Shown piece after piece: positions 39,732 to 52,519 of a DNA stretch of 64,000 nt. Made by a program: the position numbers and the translations under genes. The stretch lies in the NCBI RefSeq assembly GCF_021018895.1, contig NC_079381.1:7280001-7344000 (forward strand), read 5' to 3'. Numbering within the stretch: the first letter of the stretch is position 1; the number at the start of each line of letters is the position of its first letter. The notes beneath the pieces are model-generated. The model was not told the DNA's origin. It searched no databases and worked only from the letters and a program-made list of their open reading frames with translations. The stretch comes from Seriola aureovittata. Its lineage: Eukaryota > Chordata > Actinopteri > Carangiformes > Carangidae.

Positions 39732-39742
39732 TTATGTGTTTG
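39629..39742. repeat. (TA)n array with a duplicated internal unit
   Basis: Two TA tracts are each followed by the same phrase, TATACACACATATTTATG plus TGTTT, at about 39655-39677 and 39719-39741. The structure is (TA)n-unit-(TA)n-unit, suggesting duplication of a TA-plus-unit block. Confidence 0.9.
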
Positions 39743-41857
39743 CTTAGTACGCATTCCTTTCCTGTACTAGCTCCTCCTGGCTGTTCTCTGTTTCTTCTCA
39801 GGCGTCGAATGGAAACGTCTCAAAATCCTACCATCAGGGGAAGGCTGTAGCTTTCTTTATCTTTTCCTCTCGCTTGCTTTTCTACGTCTCCCTCCTTCTG
39901 TCTCTTTCTCTCTCCTCTCTGTCTCTCTTTCACACACACCCACACTCTTACATGTGCCTACATAACCACATTGTCTTGCACAAACACAGTAAGGGGGGGT
40001 GGGGGGGGTTTGATGACTAGTGATGGGAATGTGCTTTGGCTTGAATCTCATCCGAAGCCGCCCCAGCTGCCCCAACCGTGGCAGACGGACCCAGCTGCTA
40101 TCGCGGGCCGCGCATGCACGGCTCTGTCAACAGGTCAGGGTGCTTCACTGCCTGCACTTTGTTCTTCCTCACAAACTGCTGCAGCTTTTGTGCTTTAAGA
40201 CCAAGCTAAATTTAATCTCATTTCCAGTTCTCTGCTCTGTTCTGATTTACTCAGCCTGAAACCAAAGTCAACAAAATGTAGTTACATTTCCGTGGTTGAG
40301 TCCAAATATAAACAAGAAATAGCTGCTTAGAAAATCAAGTACCCACACATCACCATATACAGTACATGCTGTTTTATGTCACAGACAGTTGCATCATCAA
40401 GCCCAAATTAATTTTGTGCATGCTTTAAATGATGATTCTAGTCTATTACAACTTATTTTAGTGGTTTTGGCCATCACTTCTCTCACACTGTGACGGACAC
40501 CATGTTCCCAGACCTCCGCAATTACTTTTTCTGAGTACAGTGTTATCATAACTGATGAAACAGACGGCCAAGTCTATCTTAATAAGCCTTGTGTTTTAAT
40601 ACACTGGAATTATCCTTTATAGTGCTTCATTTAACACAGCTGTGGCTTCACTGCAGGTGAGAGATGTGAAGTTAAAGTGACAAGGCACAGGCATACACTT
40701 CTTCTTCCTCCCTGGAATCTCAAGTGTATTTTTTTTTTTTGCATTGTCAAAAGTCCTTAACCTGTCACGGAAGGTAAAATAAAATAACAAAACCTCGGGG
40801 GGAAGCCGATCTGACTAGCTGCCACGGGGTATGAGCCAATTATACACTGTAACATATGACTCAAAAATTACTGATGAGCAAGAACAGTAATGCGTCACAA
40901 TGTGGACGTGTCATCTGGGCAATTATACAGCTGAGAGTGTCAGCCTCCTGGGAAACAAGTATATATGCAGAACTCTATATTATTTACATTCCCCCGTTTG
41001 CACTCCTGGAGGCAGCTGAACTGTGTGGGTCACAGCTGACAGGTCGAAGAAAACATGTCAAGGTAGTTTGACTCGCTGCTGGACACCAAAGCACTAGCTG
41101 GGTTTGAAAACAACAACCAACTCTTACAGTGTGCTTCCGACTTCAGAAGAAAAAATATCCTTCTATAGATGAGCTAGAAGGGAAATGCAAAATGAGACCA
41201 CTTTTGACATTTGACTTTAGCCTTTAAATCACAGTTTTTTTTTGGTTTGTTTTTGTTTGTTTTGTTTTGGTTTTGTGCTGGTTATATAGAGTTGTTTTTT
41301 AAGTAGAGACGTTTAAACCAATATAAGAAAAAAAAAGTATTTATAACTCAACAATAATGACTTTATAGTAATTATTGATAATTGTGTGAGATAAAATAAA
41401 TGTATGACTTATCAAATTTCTACATGACACTGGTACAAAAGGAGCAAAATATCAGCTGTAGCATTTTTTCCAGATACAATTTCTTGTTCTTGTTCAATGT
41501 TCTTTTTACATCTAAATGAAAGAGATAGAGATTTGTGCAGGGCTATAGAGTTTTTTGTATGTGTTTTGTAAGTAATCATGATTATTTTTCTAAGCAGCAA
41601 ATTTAGCCCATCACAAGCAGGGACATAGCCAAGTAGTCAAATGTCTTTCAAAGCAGTGAATATACAGTTCTGAGAATTGTACTGTGAGGCCCATTTTGTT
41701 GTTAGAACACCTGCAGCAGCTGTAATAATGTTGACGGGAGCAAAGGAGGAAGTCAGGTGAGGTAGTATAAAGAGCAACAACATACGTGTTAGGAGGAGGA
41801 TGCTGGGGTAAATGCATAGGTCTGCTGTTTGTGTCCAAGTCAAAGTTGTTTCTTTTA

Positions 41858-42040
41858 TCTGTGACTGTTCCACAACCTTAACCACATTTTTATTACTATA
41901 ATCAAGACGAACTCACAATCTCTCCCTAGTCGTAACCATGACAACAAAAGTTGCTTGCTTAAGGTAATGATCCCATAAGTTGTATTAGAAGGTGACAACT
42001 AATGACCTTCATGGTCATTCAGGTTGGAGGACTGTTGTTG
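41858..42040 (-). repeat. Dispersed repeat, copy 2 (probable SINE body)
   Basis: The left half shares CACAACCTTAACCA and ACAACAAA with copy 1 at 22268-22365. The right half (TCCCATAAGTTG, AAGGTGACA, GTCATTCAGGTTGGAGGACT) matches copy 3 at 59950-60052, which adjoins a tRNA-like head. The copies are well diverged, so the family is old. No tRNA-like head is evident here. Confidence 0.45.
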
Positions 42041-44261
42041 CCTTGTATGTTGTGATGTTGCCTATGTGGTTTCCAAACTAAATACATTGTGTTATACCTT
42101 TATGCATAGTATAGGAATTGGCATAAACAATAACAATAAAATTTGTTAAGTAAGTTCAATTTGGATGTACTTAAAAAGAACTATTTGCAAGTTGTGCTAT
42201 TGCTACATAGCTAATGTTAGCATTAACAGCTGTTTACTTGTCAGTCTAGAAGAAACGTTATGAGTGCAGCATCTAACTTCATTCATTTACCCACCAAGGA
42301 AGTTAGCATGCTAACCAGGTAGCCCCACTCAGCAGGCAAGAAACAACGTTCGGCGACAGAGGAAGCAAACAGCACCTTTAGAAATAGAGGGGACACTGGA
42401 GCCAAATATGTCATTGGCAAAACTAATATTTAATTTAGAAAAAAACCTCCTCATACTGTCAACAGATATATTAGACCAAGTATGAAACTTTGTTGTTGTT
42501 TATACATTGATTATTTGATTGAAAGGTTGATCACCGTTTAACTGTCATTGTCACTGATGAACATCGCTGCATTAGAATTCTCAGTTCCAGATAAGTATCA
42601 GTAACCATATTACTACTACATAGTAGTAGTACATAGTACTATTTTAATATAAACAAAATGCAGTGTTGTTGATTTTCCTGGTGGGTAGAAGGTACAATAA
42701 GTTTCAAAGTGAAATAACTGACTGAAAAAGCCCAAATTCCTATCAGTCTATCTTTTCAAGTAATGACATTCAAACAGGAGTTGTTAATTTGGCTAACCTC
42801 ATGACATGTTCAGTACCTCACAGCTTCACAGATGCACAATTCATATCATTCGCAGCAGAGCTTAGAGGATTGTGGGTGTAGAATTAGCGATAAGCTCGAA
42901 AAATGAGAGACATGGAGTTCATTATCGGGCGAGTTACGCATTCAGAAATAGTACCAAAAGATCAATAAAACCAAGGCACTTTTGTTAAGTTCGAAAAGCT
43001 ATAGATATCCGCCTGTGTGTCACCTTCTATTCAGAATATGGGGAAAATAACATTCAAAAGTGAAGTGCAATAACTACATTCACCAAGTGACCTAAAAAAA
43101 ATTCCTGAAAAACCAGGTTTCCTCTACGGTGAAATGCAGTTATTATGAAAATATCCTTATACTGTGAGTCCTAGAGGTATATAATTCCTATGGTGGAGTA
43201 AGGATGAAAGACTTGAGAACATATGCAATGCATGTGGAGTCATAAAACAAACCGTGAGTAAGATCTTACAGCAGTCTGAAAATATTCACTTGGCATTGAC
43301 ACACAGGTTTAGTTCATCTCTCAAGAATTTAGGCAAATTCGCTACCAAATAGTTCATAGTACTAACACATGAATGTAACAGTGTAAAACAGAGAAAGAAC
43401 CAATGATGCGCATTATCCAGTCTGTAATGTTTCCATGAAAGTAATAAGGATCCTAATTCATCCAGTATTTATTACCATTTTCCCACTGTAGCTGTAGGGG
43501 ATAAGTCATAGTTTCCATTCAGCGTAGATAGTGTCTTTGAAACAGCCCACTGTTGGAGGGGTTCTCTGGAGCCACCATTTAGTGAGCAGTTTATAGCTTG
43601 GAGCCATAAAGATCTCTTCAAATATACATCACTTTTACATAAAAAATACAAAATATATAAAAAAAAGAGTTAAGTGACAATAAACCAGCTCCGACGCAAT
43701 ATCTTTCCAATTAAGCATCCTCCCCGGCAGGCTTGGGTGTGTGGATAAGGCTGGTGGGTGTAGGGTCATGGTTCAGTGCTGTTCCCTCCAGCAAGCCTTC
43801 TGGGACCAAGGTACTTTAGACAGCGACAGCAACGGCTCGAGGGAAATATAATATCACCCCTCTCTTTTTATCAACATAATGGTAAAATTTAGTTAATGAA
43901 AATATTTTGCAGGTTGCAGTCTTCCTCATATTTCATTCCTTTTCTACGATATTGCACTGTAGGTTAAAATTGGGGCCCTGGTTTAATACTTTAACAGTGG
44001 AGTTTACTATTAAGCCTTTATTGACAGTTAACTGAAATCACCATCTTTCCCCAAACATCAACCAAAGTTGTTGCCTAGTGTGCAAGCTAAGCCTTTTGCT
44101 GTATTAAGTCAAACTATTCATACATATCTGAAAAATTCCTTATGATGACAGTGTTAGAAAAAAATTGACTTTGAAATGCTGAAAACATGTTGCTTGAACT
44201 CTTTTGATCATGCTGATAAACACTGCTCTTCTCCGCAGCAAAGGTCTAAGTATTGTGATTA
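42041..44261. other. AT-rich non-coding DNA
   Basis: No coding structure. A short palindrome TACTACTA-CA-TAGTAGTA lies at 42611-42628. There are no long microsatellites, so this is the least simple-repeat-rich part of the window, and no frame of 60 codons or more attracts attention. Confidence 0.6.
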
Positions 44262-44732
44262 TAGACTGTATATGAAGATGGACATAGTCTCTGTGACATC
44301 ACCCATAGGTTTCTGAAAAGGGGTTGTGAAAGCCCAGAGAGGGCTGCTTTTCCGTTGCCGTCTTGGCAGTGCCTGACTCCACCTAACTCCTGGCTAGTCC
44401 AACAATGGGCAAAGAGATGGGGCTTGTGCAGATTTGAGACTTTGGTGTATGCTGGTTTCCTGGCAAGCATACGCTCACCCAGCTCTCACTGAAAGTGGCC
44501 ACGCCACTTATGAGTTCAGATTTATGCAGAACTTTAAGCCTTAATCAAATTGAAATGGGTGAGTTATGTAAAAGTTCACACCCCATACAGTTGTTGTGAA
44601 GGGGGAAATTAGCTATAAAGACCAAAACAGTTTTTTGTACCAAGTGTCACTTGGATTGACTCGCTTTTGGAGCCAGTCTCAAGTGACCATTTGAGGAACT
44701 GCAGTTTTTGGCACTTCCATGTTTTCAGTGCC
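44262..44732 (+). mobile_element. Non-autonomous fish interspersed repeat
   Basis: It begins TAGACTGTATATGAAGATGGAC, contains GTGACATCACCCATAGG, GAAATTAGCTATAAAGACC and TTTTTTGTACC, and ends with GCTTTTGGAGCCAGTCTC and GAGGAACTGCAGTTTTTGGC. These phrases, in this order, match a high-copy teleost repeat I recognise from memory. No transposase is encoded. A 74-residue minus-strand frame inside it is incidental. The superfamily and exact ends are not determined. Confidence 0.6.
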
Positions 44733-47605
44733 AATTTTGATATCGATTGTGATATTGCAGTCAGACTGGATGATACAAAGTGTGTGACAAAGGAGACCAT
44801 GTTTTAGGTCCTACCAACAGTCAGTTTCTTTTAAGGTTAACTATAGCAGTGGCAGATCACAAAACACTCAGCACTGACAGACTACCTATTATTTTATTGT
44901 CTATGTTGAAAACTTGTTTTTGAACTTCTGTCTGTGCCTTTGTCTCTATTGTTTTCCTGTACATCATGCAGTGCACAATCGCCCACTTTGAAGTAACACA
45001 AAAACCTTATCTTTTTCTGAAGGAAAATGATTGAGACAGTCTGTTTTCTCAGGGTGTAATAAGATTGACTCAGATGACACACTCGCTGCATCAGACTAAT
45101 TACCCTTTCTCGCAACTATGCCACCAAGGGATTTGTGAGAACCCACGGGACATCGAAGACAAGCATCGTCTGCTCATCCCTATATCCTCTGTCTCTTTAA
45201 CATCCCTTCTTATAAAAACACTGGTCTGGCTTAATTGACTTGGCCCCATCTAGAGTAGCTCTTCCATATTACTGAAACCTAAGCTGCTTGTGAGTGTCAT
45301 GAGGCAAGCCAGCAAGGCCTGGGGAGGAAATATTCTGCGACAGCTCCTCTCCCCTGAGCCCTTATTGTTCTTCCAGCAGCACCATTGGCTGAGAATGGAA
45401 CATTTGGATGATTAAAGGGATTTGGTGGCGCACTGTGTCATGTTCCTGTAATCTCCCAGATGATGGATTAGGGGTCTGCCCTGTCATACTCCCCTAATCT
45501 GGCCCTGGTGACGTTTACATGCGAGTCCCAGATGCCTTGACACCCACGCCGCCTTCCCAGAACCCACCACTGCCCTGGAGGAGCAGCAGCCGCAATTTGA
45601 CCCAGTCAGCCAGATTCCTCAACACAGTAGCATCGTACGAGTGGTTTATAATCAGAGAAAGCCTGTTGCTTTTCTCTCTACATTCTTAAAGTATAGCCAC
45701 AATAGAGAGATTGCTAAATATTCTGTTTTTTAACTGTTATATTCCATCTACATATCACTTTTCTTAGAGATCAGGAAAAGGGGGGATGGGGAGGGGGCTT
45801 GATAAAGAGGGAGGGAATTACTATTCAGAATATTTTTAAACCCAAGGGAGTGTCACACTTGCCATCTGTCATAATACACATTCTTACCTGACACAAATGA
45901 TTTGGACGGATTGTCTCATGGGATTTTGAATATGATAAAGCGGAATGATACCGAAATTAATAAGGTGAAATAGATAGATGTGAGCCATGGCCTTTGCCTT
46001 TTAAGTGGCTGTCATCGCTCCTTGACAGGCTTCATAAGGAGAAAGAGAACGAGGGCGAGAGAGAGAAATAGAAAAGGGACAGAGGGGATGAGGCGGGAGA
46101 ATAGCTTTCCACTACCGCCGCCCCTAACAATAGCCCTGTCATCTCCCTCCAAAGAGCAGATGCCCAGGTTCCCGGTGGCATCTCCAGAGAGAATGTCAGG
46201 GGAGAAATAAATCTCCCAGCCAATTTATGTGAGGAAGGTGAACTTTTTACTAGCTTTCCATGGTAAAGGCAAGAAGGGGAAATCACTGACAGCTCTGAGT
46301 GGAGATTTTCTTTCTACTTTCCTAGTTGACATGGCATTTTTATTCATTGGACCTCCAGAAGGCACTCTTGTGCAACGTGGGGGTGAAAGAGAGTCAAAAA
46401 CAGTCCATGTGAAACTCCCCCGACAGCAGAATGGCAAAAAGTGAGAAACATTTCTTTTTTTTTTCTTTTCAAGCGAGCTTGAATCCCTGCTGATCAGTTT
46501 GCTCCCATTTTTTTTTTTTTTGAGGCAAGATCCCATTAGGGGCAAGCTGTAAATACTCATTCAAGTCACTCATGCACATTGCATTACCTGTTTTGCTGAA
46601 CAAACATGTGACCCTCCACACAGCTTTTTACAATTTTTTTTTTTTCCATTACACGCATCTGGAGCACATGTTAGGTGGCATTTACCTCGAGCCAGCAAAG
46701 TAACAAGAAAATCCAATGGCAAACTGCAGCACATAAAATTAGCCATAATGGATCTGTGTTGCTGTTTTTTTTTTTTTTTTCATATAATATAGAGCCATCA
46801 TCTTGCCCACTGTTATCCTGGAAAGCTGGCGAATATTAACATGAAGCCAATTGGTTTTCCAGCAGTAAAATACATATTAGTTTGATGCAAACTGCTTTAT
46901 TCGTGTCTGCACTCTAAAAACACACTGTAACGCAAGTGAAAGCTGCTTGGGATTCGGTGCACATGCAACATATTGATGTATCATTTTATGCCAAACAAAG
47001 CAGTTAATACCCTTGAAAAGAAGTGAGGAGAGAACCAAGCATCCTGCACATGTAATTTACAGGATGAAACAAGAGAAGAAAAGGTTACAGGAATGGAGTA
47101 TTAATTTACATATCAGTGCCATATCAAAAATGCTTTGCAGTGGAGAATGCTGTTACTCTTCAACAGCCCCATAGCTAGAGAAAACTTAGAAGAGAAATGT
47201 GATTATATTGCTTAACCTGTGCATACAGTGTATTTGCAGTTCAGCCAATCATGCAAAAATCTTTCCTTTACAACATGGAAAAGCACATCTTGGCAGCAAC
47301 ACGATGTTATATCTGAGATACAATATGGCAATATGAAAACAGCACTGCTGGGAAGAAATCAGCTCGTAGTCTTCACTCATGACAAAAACCACACTTTTTA
47401 AGTGCTGCTGTTGGCTGAAAGATAGATTTTATTTATTTATTTATTTATTTTCGTCCATACTGGAGAGGCTGTCTGAATCTGATCCAAACCTTCTGACACA
47501 GCAGATCAACATGCAGGCCTACAGGCAGATTACTACAGGAGGCAGCACAGAATATAGGAAACAACCTAGAAAACTTAATGAAAAAAAATAAAAACGGGGG
47601 ACAGG
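44733..47605. other. Non-coding DNA, partly complex
   Basis: No exon is supported. The stretch at 45190-45620 is complex, moderately GC-rich and free of simple repeats, which makes it a candidate conserved element. T-runs occur near 46452-46468, 46508-46521, 46636-46646 and 46766-46780. A TTTA tract lies at 47427-47450. Confidence 0.6.
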
Positions 47606-47775
47606 GGCACAGCAGTGCTTTGAACTAAATGCTAATGTGCAAATGCTAACATGCTGATGTTAAGCAGGTAGAATGTTTTTACTTGTTCAACTTCTTAGTC
47701 ACTGTGTTAGTGTGCTTACATTTGCTAATTGGCACTTAACACAAAGTAGAGGTGAGGCTGATGGGAAAAGCATTG
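47606..47775 (+). repeat. Teleost dispersed repeat fragment, 5' part
   Basis: GCTAATGTGCAAATGCTAAC, CATGCTGATGTTAAGCAGGT, TTTGCTAATTGGCACT and AACACAAAGTAGAGGTGAGG follow the order of a very common fish repeat that I recognise from memory. The rest of the unit is missing here. Another part of the same family occurs in opposite orientation at 52215-52372. Confidence 0.55.
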
Positions 47776-49440
47776 CCATACATAGAGAAATGCTGCTAGC
47801 ATCACTACAAAGTGAAAAAGAAGAAGTAGTTCCAGCATTAATGTAGCACAAAAATGGTAATAATAAAGACACTGCAGATGCAATGAGCAATGATGGAGAG
47901 TTTTGAGTTTAAACGCACAGATGGATGCCCTCCCAAGCATGTCAGTACCAATACTGAGGCTGTTGGTGTCTTGATTGTACCTTATGCTGTTGGCATAATT
48001 AATTGAAAACAGAAGAAGAAGACAGCAGATCTCATCAGAATGTGGCTACACATCCCTCACTTCCTTGAGTGTCTTAAATTCCAGATTAGAGACTAATGTG
48101 TCAGAATAAAAGAACATCTGACAGTTAATTTAGACAGCAAGTCGTGAAAGCTTGAACAAACCCCCAAAACTTTTCTTAAACATCCTGCACTCTTTTTTTT
48201 TTTTTAATTTTTCTATTTTTTTATGAATGGACCCGATGTGTGCGTGCACGCTGGTATTTTAGTGTGTGCCTCTGTGTTTCTCGTGGTATAAGCCGGGCTG
48301 ACAGCCTTGTACTATACCGGAGGGCTTCACACTACAGAGGTCAGCGACTACTTTCACTTGTTTGGTGATGACGAGATTTTGCACTTAAGAGCATAACTCT
48401 CAGGTCTCACCGGGCAGTGCAGCGAAGATATTTTGACAAGTCGCTACATGACTACGTAGATGTAGCGAGAAATTTTAATGAGAAAAAATGCCTCCTCGTC
48501 TCCCTGGGTGATGACTCAGTGGCAGTCAAAGCTACAATATGAATGCAGTGGAGGAAAAAAAAAAAAAAGAAGCTGTTTTGCCCCCCCCTCTTTTTTTTTT
48601 TCTTTTCTTCTTTGTCATGGGTAGAATTAAATTAAAAGACAGCTTTCTCGTCCTTATTGCACAGGAGACAGTCAAGAATAATGCAGAAAAAAAAAAAAAA
48701 ATCATTAATCTTTGTGACACTGAGTTCAAGTGGAAAGCTGGTGCGGAGGAGGTCTTATTCACATCCACCCTGTTCCGTCTGTCCTGCTTGGTGGAGTGTC
48801 CTGGCCCCCGAGGGGAGGCTGCCCGCTAGCATGGCACACACTTGGTGCAGGGATCTGCAGTGCCGGCTGGTTGCCGGGCAGAGTTCAACTCTATTTCTGT
48901 CTGTTGCGGCGCATTTTTGGGGTGGCTCCTCCTCAGCAGGATGTCAGCTATACCTATAAGGGTGTACAGGAATGTAACAGAAGCTGCCAAGGCACTACCA
49001 GAAAAGTCCACTCTCTTTCTCTTTTAATGAGACCAGCCCATAAACAGACACATCACTTGCACTATCTCAGCATGAGGAGGCTCATTAGTATGTGCATAAA
49101 ACATAAGGTGGCGAAGAGATGTACAAATAGTATGCTGTCCCTCCATCCAAGGTGGTGATATTATGTGCATATCATTCCTTTCCTGGCTGGTATATTCGAT
49201 ACATATTATTCAAATCTATGTGAAGCAACATTTTATCACTCCCTCTCACTTTCTGAGGTTGCCCATGTGAAACCGGTTTTTGCTTTATCTGCTGAACATG
49301 GTGGCAGCATATTTACAGTGAGCCAGAGGTTGTTTGGATGCCTTAATATGGCTCGCACTGTATGCCAGGGTGACAGGCTTATTCTCTTTCTCTCTCTCTC
49401 TCTCTCTTTGTCTTTCTTCTCTATCCCATTTCCACAATCC
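47776..49440. other. Non-coding DNA
   Basis: No exon is supported. Overlapping frames of up to 142 codons at 48539-49158 disagree in frame and show no domain. A13-15 runs lie near 48555 and 48688, with C7 plus T11 near 48581-48601. The stretch at 48230-48480 has an unusual texture with local inverted repeats and may be an old, unidentified repeat. Confidence 0.55.
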
Positions 49441-49450
49441 TGCAAGCATG

Positions 49451-49545
49451 GAATTCACTGTCATGATCTATTGAACCCTGGAGGAACATTATCAACCAAG
49501 AGCATTATGTGTAGTGTAGAAAATTTGCTGCCCTACTGCACGTCG
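49451..49545 (+). repeat. Local diverged direct repeat, copy A
   Basis: This segment and 50085-50162 share GAACxCTGGAGGAACATTAT, then AGCACATTAG/AGCATTATG and AAATTTGCTG in the same order. Identity is roughly three in four by eye. The two copies are about 630 bp apart in the same orientation. The source element is not recognised. Confidence 0.55.
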
Positions 49546-50084
49546 ACCTCAACAGGTCCCAGGTCCTCAGACCTAAATGAGAAAAACGTTAGTTTGTTGG
49601 TTTCTGTGACCAATCTGAGATCTCTTTGGTTAAGATCTAGTTAGGTTTTTGCTTACAAAGAAAAACCATTAGGTTAAGGTTAGGAAAAGATCTTGTAGAA
49701 GATGGGATGGGAAAAGCAATCATTGGTGTCAAAGTCAGACGCAATGTGAGAGCAATTGTCCTTGTGGTCTGTGTTCTGATTGATCCCAGAGGTAATTGAT
49801 ATGGTATGGTTGAGATCAGGGCTCTTCGTAGGCTATTGTCTAAAACATTCTTCTACTGTTTACTGTCGGATTATTGGCCAAGCTGTAAACCATGAAAAAC
49901 AGCCTTAGAACAGAAGTTAACAAAGGTTTATGGTTAAATTTTGGCCATATAGTGTTTGTGAATTTTTTTTTTGGGGGGGTGGTGAACCAACCATATATTA
50001 TGGGTTCTATTACCGGACTTGTTCTCTCTCACTTTATCTTTTTACTCTCCTGTGTTTGCACAACGCAGCAACCAAGGGACTCAC

Positions 50085-50162
50085 AGTCAATATCCACTGA
50101 ACACTGGAGGAACATTATAGACTAAGCACATTAGACGTAGCAAATTTGCTGTGTGCCGCATG
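50085..50162 (+). repeat. Local diverged direct repeat, copy B
   Basis: Partner of the segment at 49451-49545. Both copies are preceded by pyrimidine-rich DNA (CTCTCT), which suggests the homology may extend further upstream as a CT-rich block. Confidence 0.55.
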
Positions 50163-52214
50163 TCCAGTTCTGCTTTCTTCAGCTCACCATTTTAATAACA
50201 GAATTACACTCGGCTCAATGTCACATCGTGCATTACGGAGCAATTTGTTGTAATTCCAAGTGTATTGTTTGTAGTCTGTGTCTATCTATGTGTGTGTGTG
50301 TGTGTGTGTCTAAGTGTCCGTGTCCACTGTGGGACCCAGCTCTCCTCTGGACATGCCAGGGGGGCGGCTCGGGTGATAGGCTACACTGCCGCTGTCGGCC
50401 ATCCTTCTGAGATAATATCATAATGGGGGGGGACAGCTGGCAGCTTCGTTTCCTGTCGGCGCAAATTTTCTACTACATCAATAATGAGTGCCACAGCCCA
50501 GCCATGAGCGCTACGGCTCAGTAGGCGCATGACTGTATTCTCATGTGTCCTCTCGTTCTCGCTCCTTTCTCCTTTGTCTCTCTGCCTCTTGCTTTTTTTT
50601 CTTTTCTTTCTTTTTTTTCACCTTCTCCAATTCATCTTTATCATGTCTTCTCCATCACAATCTCCATTCACATTTATAGGTGTTACTCCTCCTATCAATC
50701 TCTTCCTCCCACACAAATGTGGTTTTCCTCATTTTTATATTTTCCCTTTACTCTCTAATTGAAGCATAAAAGCAATTCAGACTTCCTGCATCTCAAAACA
50801 TGGTTATGGTTCTGATACTGGAAGGGGGTTTTTAGGACTGCTTTTTAGTAAATATTGTGATATTTCAGCGTATATACAGAACAGTGAGACTCCCATTAAT
50901 CCACAGATGGTATGACCTATGTTTATATGCAGCTGGAAAGAGCTTCTTTCGCCACCATCTAAGTGGAACACAACCAAAATGGAGAAAATTATGAAAGGAT
51001 ACTTGAATTCATATTATGTTGCTTTTGGCAAACTTGTCTTATCTGCAATTTTCCTGGTTTCCTAATACAATTTGATTTCTCTCAGTCGTGTGAGATATGT
51101 GCTGCATAATAAAAAGATTAATTAAAAAAAAACCCATTCTTTTAAGGTGCTGCATAACAGTAAAGCAGACGTCTTGCTCTCAAAGTGCCTCGTGTAAATA
51201 TAGGCTATGGAAATGACGGGGAAGTAAAAATGTGGAGGGTGGGTGAATGTGACTGCTGACATGTTAGAGCATCAGGGACCAATCGGTGGCATGACAGTGT
51301 GACACTTAAATGCAGTTCAGGATTTCACAAAGACGCATCAAAGCTCAGTGATATGTCATGGTAGCTGTCTTTAAAAGAGTGGGAACAAAACGCGGCAGAA
51401 TAATAAGAGTGCAGTGACTCTGTGTGTCTGTTTTTTTTTTTTTTTTAATGCTTGTCAGTATAACCACCTGGAAAAAGTTATACTGTGATGTTCAGCAACA
51501 GATATCTTTGTTGTGTGGTATAATTTTATATATTTCATTGAACAAGGAAGCCTGGAAAAATGGAATCAGCATTTTTAAGTTATTCATCAGCGTGTCAAGA
51601 AAACGAAAAAAAAAAAAAACGATAAACTTCTTCATTGCTGTTATAGTTCTAACTTCGGTCTTCCTCAGCGGAAATGAACCCTGCATAACCCTTACAGCGC
51701 GAGACCCCGTGATTAAAAAATGAACTTTGACACAGAGAGACATGAACAAGATAGCGAGTAAGATCATCTGTTGTGCGCCAATCAGTGGCGGGAAGCCTCC
51801 CACCACTCCTGAATTTTAATGTGCGGGGGTTATTGCACGGCCAGAAGCGCAGCACGAAAATGAAACGTTACAAACGTGCAGATCTCTGTTATTAGTAGAC
51901 CTTTAACATGATTTTGAAATATACCATCCGCAGTATGTGCCAGTTGGTGCATTCACATTTCATTAAGGAAGCATTGATGCATTGCAGGGTTGAGAGAGAC
52001 ATCTTTACAACTCACTTATCTCAGCTTTATGTCCTCACAAATTAAGGAATACACCAGTCGGCTGTGATAATATGTGATGATCCCTGTAACTGTAAGGAAT
52101 TGTTTTGTCATTGTCACAAATTAGTCCAATGCGTCTTCCTTCTTCCTCACTGAATCAATGTTGTCATTGTTTTCACCCATTCTGGCGGCATGTCTCTATG
52201 GTCTATCAGTTGTT
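50163..52214. other. Non-coding DNA
   Basis: A TG tract lies at 50290-50309 and a pyrimidine-rich stretch at 50540-50640. The rest is AT-rich complex sequence. No frame resembles a protein family. Confidence 0.6.
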
Positions 52215-52372
52215 GTACCGCTTTGGTACAGGACTGAAATATCTCAACAGCTATTGAGCGGTTTGCTATGGAAGTTTGTAACGACATTCATTGTACACAG
52301 AGGATGAACCACAGAGATCTTTGGTGATCCCCTGACTTTTCCAATGGCAGCACTGGCTGGATGACATTTGTA
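52215..52372 (-). repeat. Teleost dispersed repeat fragment, 3' part
   Basis: ACTGAAATATCTCAACAGCT, GACATTCATTGTACACAGAG and TTTGGTGATCCCCTGACTTT match, in reverse orientation, the second half of the fish repeat whose first half appears at 47606-47775. The family match is from memory. The copy is moderately diverged. Confidence 0.6.
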
Positions 52373-52519
52373 GTTGCGTCATGTCTTTTTATTGTTCCTG
52401 TTTTCATCAGATCTGGATTAGTCTTTTATTTAGAGTCTTGGTTTTACTCTTTGTAGTAATTGTGATGTATTTCCCTATTTTAGTGGTTATGGGTGTTTTG
52501 TATTCACTCCCAGTCTGTA

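Larger units (their letters stand above)
29560..41857. other. Non-coding DNA with many microsatellites
   Basis: I find no supported exon. Simple repeats: CA at 30589-30621 and 31783-31831, TG at 31152-31194, GAG at 32015-32040, CA/TG at 32209-32226 and 32361-32380, T23 at 33412-33434, GA at 33825-33866, C19 at 36410-36428, CCA at 37629-37653, GA at 37890-37914, TTTA at 38912-38953 and TA at 39629-39722. Complex AT-rich stretches with homeodomain-type cores at 33170-33385 and 36030-36240 are possible conserved non-coding elements. Confidence 0.65.

Noticed and set aside
48539..49158. Several overlapping frames of 78-142 codons
   Set aside because: They lie in different frames and on both strands, begin in poly-A or poly-T DNA, and contain no family motif.
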